A stretch of 64,000 bases of DNA, taken from Oreohelix idahoensis. Its lineage: Eukaryota; Mollusca; Gastropoda; Stylommatophora; Oreohelicidae. This document shows positions 23,201 to 35,200 of this stretch, piece after piece. The notes under the pieces were generated by a model that worked only from the letters and a program-made list of their open reading frames with translations, was not told where the DNA came from and did not search any database. The translations under genes were made by a program, and so were the position numbers. How positions within the stretch are numbered: the stretch's first letter is position 1; each line of letters starts with the position of its first letter. Location of the stretch: the NCBI GenBank assembly GCA_024509875.1, contig JAMPIV010019879.1:226001-290000 (forward strand). The letters run 5' to 3'.

Positions 23201-26200
23201 GCAAGTTCTCAGGAAAAGAATGCAGCGTGCTAAAGGTTAAGCTAAAAAATAAATGTTCAACAACAACATAGACAAGTCAACCAAAACATACAAGAATGCA
23301 CAAAAAACTAGGACATGAAATGACAAGAAGAAAATGAAAATTAATATTTTATTTTCTATAATCAGTTTCAATTGGGTTCCTCCTTTTGGTGTTCATACAG
23401 AATAAAATGGTTTGACCACCTGGTCAGAATGTGTGGCCAGTCTAATCAACTGACAAGAATTTCTCTACTCAAATATTAGGCAGAAAAGCCTCAAAATGTC
23501 AATAAGCAAGTAGCTGAAGAAGTCTCTAAGACATGAAAGAAAAACATTCTAACAATCAGACAGGTCACCTAAACTTTGAATCTCACATTAAAACTTAATG
23601 ACAAAACTGACTGACAGAATAATGAGACAATTAAGAAACAAGATAGAAATAGGTCACCACATTTTTGTAAACACTCTAAAGAAACATTCCTACATTTCAT
23701 CCATCATACACAATAGCTGATGAGTTAGTTCAGAAATGAAATTCAAATTTCCCATCTGCAGATAAACTATCAATTCTCAGCATCTTCCAGCAGAAGAAAA
23801 CAACATATCAATACATTGACTGCTGCTTCTTCCTCTTCTCCATGATTGTGACTTGAAGGAGAGCATAAGATCACCAATGCAGTTAGCCCCCTTTGCAAGA
23901 AGACTGTACCAAAGTACATCCTGCACCCCGGCAGTAATGGTTTATGTGGCATTGTGTTTGACCTAATGAGGTTGCCATTCCTATGAACAACCTCATATTA
24001 GTCACCTCTCACGCTGCTACTGAGATCAGCCCTTGCAAACGGCTAAAACTGTTCACTTACATTTATACCAGCCAGATATGCTGCCACTTTAGCTAGGACA
24101 CCAGAACCTGCAACAGCAGTTGAAGCAACTAAAATTCCCTTGTCTATGGCACGCATACGTATACTTCCATCTGGCAACAGCATTTCTATACCATGAACAG
24201 GAACCTGAAATAATGACAATTTGATTTATACGAAATACACTTTTGCTATCTTACAGTAATTTCATAAATAAATGCTTAATACACATTTTAAAACAGAGGT
24301 TTTTAATGTGCAACCAAGGTGGAGTGGGTTCAATTACCTGAGCAGGCAGGAAAAAACCAACAGCTGGCTGACACTTGGAAGTCATGGCTCAAATGGACCC
24401 ACCCCCATCCCTCCCATTTTTGTAGGGTGTAAAGGAGATAAAAATGTTGAAACACTTGACTTTTGATGATCAGATTGCCTTCTGTTGTAAAGCTCTGTAT
24501 AGAATTTCCTACCAACTGTAACAAGAATTATCAAGTTATTATAAGTAGTTATTATTCTATTATTATTTTAATGATGCACATATAACTTCACTTCACAACC
24601 CAAATTTGATGTGAGGCAGACTAGGGAAACCCCAGAATTACATGGTGGAGATGAAGACTTTAAAAAAAGAATGTGGCCTTGAAACTCACCTTGAAGTATA
24701 GAATGCGTCGAATATCAAACAGATGCTTAATACAATTTTTTTTTTAACTGAGTAGCTGATGACATTCAGATATGAAGACCTCCAGAAGAGATCCAAACAA
24801 AACCCCAGTTAAGTAGAAGATAAGAAAACATAAGTTATGACTGGTCAGGACAAACAAACTACTATAGCACATCCAGTTTAGATATAGAACCCACAGGAAT
24901 GAAAAAGGGGGTGAAGAATTAAAAAAGTGGAGGCTAGATACTGTGACAACACACAAAGCAATAAAGAACTGTCCACTTTGTGCCATTAACTATAATTGGG
25001 AAATATACTATATTTTATTTTGCCCATTTGGTATCCCAGCCCAAAAAGGGAGCAAACAATAGCAACACTGTAACCTATTGAGCATGTCCTAAAAGGTAAC
25101 TAAGGAGAGTTGTAGAAACTGTAAGCCACAAAAACCTCAGCAGATTTGAACAAGTTCACCAAAATAAAAAACATAAATTCTACTCTGTCATCAAAGATGG
25201 AAAAAGGTCCTCTATTAAGAAGGCTCATGAGGCAGCACAGAGAAAACCAACAGGATTTAGACTCATTATTTTGTCTTCTAAGAAAATCTCCAGATCTGGC
25301 ACCTGGAATGTTTTTGTGCTAGGCAAATAAGAAAAGAAGGTGGCAGGAGAAATGAGAATATGAGAATCCCCAGGAAAGAGAGGCAGAGAGAGACTAAAAA
25401 CAGAGGGAGAAGAGAAATGGAGACACAAGTGAAAGGGATGAGTAAGACATGGACAGGTGGCACAAGACATGAGGAATGAGCGATTGTGCAAAATGCAAGG
25501 ATTAAAACGGTGTAATATGATCACCAAAATGCAAGGATTAAAACGGTGTAATATGATCACCAAAATGCAAGGATTAAAACGGTGTAATATGATCACCAAA
25601 ATGGAGCTGATAGAAAGAACCAGACAAATATAATTGCAAACAAGAGGTTAAGAAAAAGATTTTGGGACTGGATTGGACACACGTGGAGGAAACTGGCCAA
25701 TAGCAGCATTCAAGGTTATTGTTCTAGAAGTCACAAGACAAAGAAAAAAGAGAAGACCCAAAAAACACACGCAGAATGGAATTAAAGACAGATTTAAAAT
25801 AAAGGATGAAAAAAGATATGGAAAGAATTTGAAAGGATGGTACAGGTCAGGATGGCTGGACATGAATCAGTTGAATGTGTTATGCTTCACAAGCAGCTGA
25901 AGGGTGGAGATGATGATGACATAACATTATAAGTTTACACTGCTACTGACTTGTAAGATCTGTCTCATGTGGCTCTCGTGTGACTTATGAGGGTTGAACC
26001 AAACCACTAGAAAACCATGATGCATATGACAACACAAACTACATCTTAAAATTCGCATTAAAGCAATTCTTACTATTTCAACTACTGAAAGACAATAAAT
26101 AACAACAAATCTACTTCTTCAAATACCATGACTTGTGATTTGGTGATCATGTCTCTCCACAACTTCCTATCTTCAGTACTGTTTATCAATTCTATTGTTG

Positions 26201-29200
26201 ACTTCATTTCATTCTATGCCATGCTGCCAGACTGTCCAGAATGTTTTCTCTTTGGCAACCTCTATCTCATTGTCTTTCCAGTTGTCAAGATATATTCCAG
26301 CTTTGTCTTTCCAGTTGTCAAGATATATTCCAGCTTTGTCTTTCCAGTTGTCAAGATATATTCCAGCTTTGTCTTTCCAGTTGTCAAGATATATTCCAGC
26401 TTTGTCTTTCCAGTTGTCAAGATATATTCCAGCTTTGTCTTTCCAGTTGTCAAGATATATTCCAGCTTTGTCTTTCCAGTTGTCAAGATATATTCCAACT
26501 TTGTCTTTCTCATAACATGCCCAAAGAAACTGGATTGCCTAAAACATTAGGAATAAGCTCCCTTTGTGTACTGGCTTTGTTGTAAGATGTGATACTATAC
26601 TGTAATTTATTTTTTTCAGAAGGCCCCATGTCTTTCTCTTTGCATTATTTATACACTATTTCTAGGAGGGATTACAGGTAATCCTTCTCCATGTTTCTTC
26701 TCCTTCTATTATTTACGTTTTTTCAAGATGAGATCACGAGGGAGTTTGATCTCATCTGCTTTATGGTTCTTCTTTATGTGTTTAGAATGGGGGTGTAGGG
26801 AATTAGACAGTATTTTTCTAGAAGAAAGATTATAGATGCTAGATCAGGATTGGCACCAGATTGCTTTTTTTTAAAGATATTGCGTGGCCATATACGCATT
26901 TTTCGGGAGTTAAATTATTTGCGGCCATTTTTGCTTCATTTCCGCAGTATAGGGCTAGGCTTAATCTCGTTTCTTTGTCTAAAACCCATGCACGTTACAT
27001 CAGAACGATCTAAGGTTCTGATTGGCTGAGAGGTAACTGCAGTTGAAATGCAGAGCTCTCATTGGCTTTAGAACCACGCCGCGCATATGACGTCATGAAG
27101 TCGGCGCGTGGGGGTCTTGATTATAAAAGGCCTATATTTCATGGCCTCTTTCTCTTTTAATGAAAAAATTGCCAAAGCCGGGTGCCAGAAGCATATTGTC
27201 GATTGCCTTCAGTTGGACATTCGAGATTTGGTAAGCATGAATTTTTGCGTGAGGACTTTATTTAATTTTTCTAGTCCTAGCCGATCATTTAAGTTTCTTT
27301 GGGCAGTTTAGTTTAATTTAATTCTTAACTCCAGAGCCATCAATTCGATCTGAGTGATAGACATGAATTTATAGGTCCATTTCATTCCTTGTTGAAAGAA
27401 TAGCGGCATGGTTTAAATGTTGAGATATCACCGCTTTGTATTATTGCAAAGTCGGTCGGGAGAGAAACTCGCATCTGCGAATCATGTGTATTTTCAGTTG
27501 TGATTTTAGTGAGAGTATAGTCGGGAGCGTGTGTAATGTGTATTTTCATTTGTGATTTTAGTGAGAGTATTGATGCTCGCTATTTATATAGTTACGCATA
27601 TATCTGTGGACGGGAGTAAATAGGTATTAACTGAAGCACGTGAGCGCGTGGTTACGGTATCTTTATTGATACGATGTTCAGAGGGACGAGGGGGAGAGAA
27701 GCACGTGGTCATAAAATTGTAACCACGTGTTGTAACTACTGAGATTTAATTGATAACCATTATGTATAACTTTTGACGGCATGTAGATGCTAGCGTAAAC
27801 AGGGTTATAGGTTATTGATTGTGCTTTGTTATTCTGTGTATTCAGAAGATGGAGATGAAATTTATTTATGTTAAGGGAATAATATTTTATTACATTTTGA
27901 ATGTGATTACTATTATTGACGGGAATTTTAGGAATTCCTAGAGAGGGCTAGTTTTAGTTTGTGTTAAACATTACGGCATTAGTGTCAGCGTAAGAAGTAG
28001 GCCACAGTACGTCTGCCCAGACGGGCCATTGAAAATATTGTTGTTGCTGGGAGTTAGTCATGCAGAACCCTGGGTCAGACGGTCTGCGTGATTGTATTAC
28101 CGGGAAATGTTTATTTTGGGGCTCAGGTAGAGACGGGGAGAGAGAAGAGAGGGGAGTTACGTGTTGAAGAGTAAGGGAGTTAATTGTTATTTGAAATGTA
28201 TTATTACGGTTTGTTTAGCTGTTGTTTTGTTTGTCTAAAACAGCAGGTACCGGCTTTGTGGGAATGAGAGCGGAATTTTGAGACCACAAAATTTCTCCCA
28301 CGGCAAAGTTGGGGCATTCGCAGAACCGCAAGGGTTTTACGTTAGTTGCCAGTAGTGGAAGGAGAGGAAGAAAATACGTTTTCCCAGCCAGGGGAAGACA
28401 TTTTCCAGCGAATAGGATTTTTGTGGATAAATCCTGAGCTCTGACGCTCGTTACACACGCAGATTTGGCAGGCTGCCAGCGTTGTGGTAATTTTTTGTGT
28501 TCGTTTCTTCACGGCCATAATAAAGCCGACGGCCCAGTTATAGGTACTCGGGCAGGTAATTTCAGAGTGGTAGAAGTCAGCTACAGTTCCAGTCCAGAAT
28601 CCAGTGGGGTTCTGTTAAACCTCAGTCATCAATTCCAGAGTTAGTGGAGAGAGATAGGGTAAACATTCTCTCTACTGAAGTCAGCACAGATAGGCAGAAC
28701 TGTTAGTTTTGGTGAATCATAGCAGAGGACAGCTGCTGAAGTTTAGAGGTGCAGTTAGTTGTGTTCAGGAGATTCCAGGATAGGCTGTGTAGAACCGAAG
28801 TCTGTGCAGAGATTGTGTAGTCACTTCGCCGTCGTTCCAGCTATCAGTGGACTTAGAGTTAGAGTTAGAATTTAGAACAGCTAGTTTGGAGTGTAGGCGA
28901 CATCAAGTGCAGTGTAGTTCATTTCAGTTAACCTTACCTTCTTTCTCCATACAGGTTGCAATTGTGGGAGAAGGGTTGGGGTGGATGCATTTTTTTAACT
29001 GTGCTTGATTTTGTTTCAGGAGTGCATCCTCGCACTTGATGTATGGGACATGCATATGTTTGTTGTTTATAGGTGTATAATAAACTTGTATAAATTGTAG
29101 CTGGCATCAGTCATTTCCTTTAGTACAGTAGCTATATGTTGTCTGTACCTTGGTGTTTGTGAATCTTAATTGAACCTTATCCCCATAGGGTAGTTAGAGG

Positions 29201-32200
29201 TGGTTCGAGGCCATAGCAAATTTAAACGTCCGAAGTGGCGAGGAAAGAATCAACCTCGGTTCTCAACCTCGGAGCCAATGGTCTCAACTTTCACTTTTTG
29301 CACTATATTTCTATCTGAATCTAATTTTCCAGTCTTCCTTCTCACTAGTGTCTTGTCACTATAGGTAGACAGTCTCTAGTCCTAAATCCATTTCGTGACA
29401 AAGTGGGGGCTCGTCCGGGATCATCTTTGTTACGTTCAATTCTGTGATCTTGACAAAGTGGGTGCTATCGTCCGGTGAATCATCTTTGTTACGTTCAATT
29501 CTGTGATCTTGACAAAGTGGGTGGCATCGTCCTTGGGATAAATTCTAGATTCATAGATTGTCTCTGTAGGAAGTTCTGGGAAATAGATTTTCTTTATAAA
29601 ATCCCCTAGACTTGAGCTATATTAAGACTGATCCAGCTATAAGTTTTTTTCCACAGGTTCCAGTTAGTATAGATGATAGTGGTTGTAAGGTTGTTTATGA
29701 CTTAGAAGTAATTGATGGCTAATGGAATTTTTTTTCTTGACAGGAAAGTAAATTCGGGTTTTGGGTAGCTGGATAACTTGAATTTTTTTCAGGTAGTTAT
29801 TAGTCAGACTTGGTGCTAGTCTGAGTGCGGGTTTTTGCGACAGCATATTCCTAGTAGGTAACAGTAAATTTTTCTTGTTCCTTTTTTGTCATTTCCCCTC
29901 GTTGTGAGTACTGCTGATTTGTCAGGTAAGATGGCTGAATTGGTCAAGCTACTTACTGCATGGAAGGACGCAGCTAAAAGCATGGGGATGAATGAGGCCG
30001 AGACTAGGGCTTACATTATGAGGGAACAGGACCGGCAGACGGAGAGAGAGAAAAGGGAAGCGGAGAAAGACCTGCGTAAATTGGAAGCAGAGAAAGAAGA
30101 GAGGGCCCGACTGGCAGAGATGGACCTGCGTAAATTGGAAGCGGAGAAAGAAGAGAAGACCCGACAGGCAGAAGAGAGAAAAGCAGAGAGGGAAGCCCAG
30201 GAGAAGATAGCACAGAGGGAAGCCCAGGAGAAGTTAGCACAGAGGGAAGCCCAAGAGAGGGAGAAGGCAGCAGAGAGACAACATGAACTTGCCATGCGTT
30301 CTCTGGAACTGCAAATTGGAGCCTCGGATGACATTTTAAAGAAATGGGAGAGAGAGCGACAAGAAAGCGCCAAGAAACGGGAGATGGATCGACTAGCAAA
30401 GGCGCTGGAGCAACTAGCAAGGGAAAAAGAGCAACAAGAAAGAGCCGATGAATCTAACCACTCTATTTCTCAAGTTATGTCGCCCATATTGGACCACCCC
30501 TCTGAAAATCTTGCGCCCATAGCAAACGTGTCGGCTCAAACCGCGCCCCAACTCCAGGAAAAGGACTTTCCGTTGGAAATGGACCCGAAGCCCAAACAAG
30601 GTAGGGGGTTAAGGAAGGAAAGCAGCCCTTACAACGCTGGGAAGATTACGAAGCGATCCCAGGTGTGGAAACTGCATAACAGGGGGAATAATGCGAGCAA
30701 GCATTATAATTCGGATGGCTACCGATTCTCCCATGCTCGTGAGAGAGCACAACATACTCGACACGGAAAGTCGAGGTCAGGGTTCGAATCCCTAATAAGG
30801 CATGTTTCGCCAGCTCCCCAGCGGGACAGCGAAAAACAACAGGCAGAGGCGCATTTGCCTGACATCCCTGTGCAGCCTAATGGCAAAACAGTGGTGATTG
30901 TGGAAGTACATTCTTTGTCGTCGGGAATTAGGCCCCCGATGGTATTAGCTCCTTCAGGAGAGGGACATACTGACAAGAACTGTATTCAAGGAACAGTGGA
31001 ACAAGTCACTGAGAGCTTTATCTCAGATTCTCCGCGATCAAACGGGATCTTAAACCGTCAAGTGTCACTGCAGGACACATTCCAACTGACGCCAGTAACT
31101 CTCACAGGGGAGGGCAAGGTTGAAGGTAGAACCAGGGTGTTAGACGGAGAGCTCCCGTGGTCTACAGTTTCATCTCACCAACTTTTCAGGCCAGAAAAGA
31201 GTGAGAAAAGCGACCTTACGCATTTGCAAGGAGCTATTTTGGAGAGCTCTGTCCCGCTTCATATTGGTAGGGGAAGAGCGATCACAGAACCACTGCCAGG
31301 GGCAGATATTACCTATCTTTTCCCCAAGATAGAAGCTACTGGGATCAGTGAGAATTCAGTAGAAACCAAGCAAGAGATCGGAAACTCGACACCAGAGGAA
31401 CCCGAAATGGGGCATCTTCATTTTAAGGTACCAGCGGTTTCAAACCCGCTGATGAGCAGCAAGGTAGTCGCCATCGCCAGGCCTCTACATAGCAATTCGG
31501 TCATGGCAGTTGACCAAGCCAGCATTTCGCCGGACAAGGCAAGGGAAGTTCCAGACCCGCCATTGGAGGGCATAGGTCTGAAGAGAGATTGACTCTCCCA
31601 CCGGAGCATGGGAGTAGTTATGGAGAGGAAGAAGAAGAAACAGGTGCGCGTTTCTTTGGCCAACAAACTTTTCCAATTTTGGAACAGTGATTCTCGCTCG
31701 AGGGACATTACAGTCGGCCGCAGGTATCTCAGGTCAACCAGGTACAGGCCATACAAACGTAAACACCCAGCGAATAGCCTTTATCGGACAGCACATAACC
31801 CGCTAATTACCTGTACAGTGGTCAGGGAGTTGTGCGGGAGCTGTACTCCCCCAAGGCCAAGAACACTTATCAGGAAGAAACCCTGGAGGAGAAAATTAGG
31901 TAAACATGGCCAGGTGCACACAGGAAGGAGATATGTTATGGTTGATTGGCCCAGCCGCCTGCCAGTTGCAGAGCGATTCAAAGACAGAGGGAGAGAAAAG
32001 AGGAAGAGCGACCATTTGTGTTGCGGTCGCAAGGCGGTATTCACCAGTTGTGATCTTACAACTTTAGGGCATACCAACAGCTCTGGAGACCTAGATAGGG
32101 GCCAGTCTGAAAAGAATACAAGTTCCAGTAATCTAGCACGGAATCCCGTACTTCAAAAGGGGGGAGTAATGTGATACTATACTGTAATTTATTTTTTCAG

Positions 32201-35200
32201 AAGGCCCCATGTCTTTCTCTTTGCATTATTTATACACTATTTCTAGGAGGGATTACAGGTAATCCTTCTCCATGTTTCTTCTCCTTCTATTATTTACGTT
32301 TTTTTTCAAGATGAGATCACGAGGGAGTTTGATCTCATCTGCTTTATGGTTCTTCTTTATGTGTTTAGAATGGGGGTGTAGGGAATTAGACAGTATTTTT
32401 CTAGAAGAAAGATTATAGATGCTAGATCAGGATTGGCACCAGATTGCTTTTTTTTAAAGATATTGCGTGGCCATATACGCATTTTTCGGGAGTTAAATTA
32501 TTTGCGGCCATTTTTGCTTCATTTCCGCAGTATAGGGCTAGGCTTAATCTCGTTTCTTTGTCTAAAACCCATGCACGTTACATCAGAACGATCTAAGGTT
32601 CTGATTGGCTGAGAGGTAACTGCAGTTGAAATGCAGAGCTCTCATTGGCTTTAGAACCACGCCGCGCATATGACGTCATGAAGTCGGCGCGTGGGGGTCT
32701 TGATTATAAAAGGCCTATATTTCATGGCCTCTTTCTCTTTTAATGAAAAAATTGCCAAAGCCGGGTGCCAGAAGCATATTGTCGATTGCCTTCAGTTGGA
32801 CATTCGAGATTTGGTAAGCATGAATTTTTGCGTGAGGACTTTATTTAATTTTTCTAGTCCTAGCCGATCATTTAAGTTTCTTTGGGCAGTTTAGTTTAAT
32901 TTAATTCTTAACTCCAGAGCCATCAATTCGATCTGAGTGATAGACATGAATTTATAGGTCCATTTCATTCCTTGTTGAAAGAATAGCGGCATGGTTTAAA
33001 TGTTGAGATATCACCGCTTTGTATTATTGCAAAGTCGGTCGGGAGAGAAACTCGCATCTGCGAATCATGTGTATTTTCAGTTGTGATTTTAGTGAGAGTA
33101 TAGTCGGGAGCGTGTGTAATGTGTATTTTCATTTGTGATTTTAGTGAGAGTATTGATGCTCGCTATTTATATAGTTACGCATATATCTGTGGACGGGAGT
33201 AAATAGGTATTAATTGAAGCACGTGAGCGCGTGGTTACGGTATCTTTATTGATACGATGTTCAGAGGGACGAGGGGGAGAGAAGCACGTGGTCATAAAAT
33301 TGTAACCACGTGTTGTAACTACTGAGATTTAATTGATAACCATTATGTATAACTTTTGACGGCATGTAGATGCTAGCGTAAACAGGGTTATAGGTTATTG
33401 ATTGTGCTTTGTTATTCTGTGTATTCAGAAGATGGAGATGAAATTTATTTATGTTAAGGGAATAATATTTTATTACATTTTGAATGTGATTACTATTATT
33501 GACGGGAATTTTAGGAATTCCTAGAGAGGGCTAGTTTTAGTTGTGTTAAACATTACGGCATTAGTGTCAGCGTAAGAAGTAGGCCACAGTACGTCTGCCC
33601 AGACGGGCCAGTGAAAATATTGTTGTTGCTGGGAGTTAGTCATGCAGAACCCTGGGTCAGACGGTCTGCGTGATTGTATTACCGGGAAATGTTTATTTTG
33701 GGGCTCAGGTAGAGACGGGGAGAGAGAAGAGAGGGGAGTTACGTGTTGAAGAGTAAGGGAGTTAATTGTTATTTGAAATGTATTATTACGGTTTGTTTAG
33801 CTGTTGTTTTGTTTGTCTAAAACAGCAGGTACCGGCTTTGTGGGAATGAGAGCGGAATTTTGAGACCACAAAATTTCTCCCACGGCAAAGTTGGGGCATT
33901 CGCAGAACCGCAAGGGTTTTACGTTAGTTGCCAGTAGTGGAAGGAGAGGAAGAAAATACGTTTTCCCAGCCAGGGGAAGACATTTTCCAGCGAATAGGAT
34001 TTTTGTGGATAAATCCTGAGCTCTGACGCTCGTTACACACGCAGATTTGGCAGGCTGCCAGCGTTGTGGTAATTTTGTGTTTGTTTCTTCACGGCCATAA
34101 TAAAGCCGACGGCCCAGTTATAGGTACTCGGGCAGGTAATTTCAGAGTGGTAGAAGTCAGCTACAGTTCCAGTCCAGAATCCAGTGGGGTTCTGTTAAAC
34201 CTCAGTCATCAATTCCAGAGTTAGTGGAGAGAGATAGGGTAAACATTCTCTCTACTGAAGTCAGCACAGATAGGCAGAACTGTTAGTTTTGGTGAATCAT
34301 AGCAGAGGACAGCTGCTGAAGTTTAGAGGTGCAGTTAGTTGTGTTCAGGAGATTCCAGGATAGGCTGTGTAGAACCGAAGTCTGTGCAGAGATTGTGTAG
34401 TCACTTCGCCGTCGTTCCAGCTATCAGTGGACTTAGAGTTAGAGTTAGAATTTAGAACAGCTAGTTTGGAGTGTAGGCGACATCAAGTGCAGTGTAGTTC
34501 ATTTCAGTTAACCTTACCTTCTTTCTCCATACAGGTTGCAATTGTGGGAGAAGGGTTGGGGTGGATGCATTTTTTTAACTGTGCTTGATTTTGTTTCAGG
34601 AGTGCATCCTCGCACTTGATGTATGGGACATGCATATGTTTGTTGTTTATAGGTGTATAATAAACTTGTATAAATTGTAGCTGGCATCAGTCATTTCCTT
34701 TAGATTTAAGTAGCTATATGTTTATGTACCAAGGGTTTGTGGACTTAATTGAACCCTAGTGTGATCCCCATAAGATAATAGATTAATTATGAGAAATGAC
34801 AGTGAATGTATTTAAGGTGAGTCTAAGTGGCCCGAGGAAAGAATAACCGAAATTAAATCTCTCCTCGCCAAATCGTGACTTTCAAGCACTATATTGCTAT
34901 AAACTCACCACCTTGGCTACCTTTAACAGACTAAAGGAGATAAGGTCTTAAACTAACACGTGACAACAGACACCACTGTACAGAGAACAGTTAAGGACTA
35001 TACAGTGACGAAGCTGATCCAGTGAACATTAAATAAGTTTATTATACAAATCAACAGAATTTTTTTATAACATAGTAACAAACAAAGAAAAGCATATATC
35101 GTGCCAGGTTGCACCGACCTGGAAAACAAAGAAAATCAATTTGATTATAAGCACACCAAATTAAAAAAAACTCCAACCACTTTCACTCCTTCATACACCC

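Noticed and set aside
27108..27311. 67-codon ORF repeated in both LTRs (also 32691-32894)
   Set aside because: It starts at a GTG/TATA-region codon and straddles the promoter. Repeated only because LTRs are identical. I keep the splice donor as a finding but not the ORF as a gene.
30715..30800. A functional tRNA gene in the gag-like ORF
   Set aside because: B-box and a 5-bp stem are present, but there is no acceptor stem, and 9 nt separate the D-like and anticodon-like stems.
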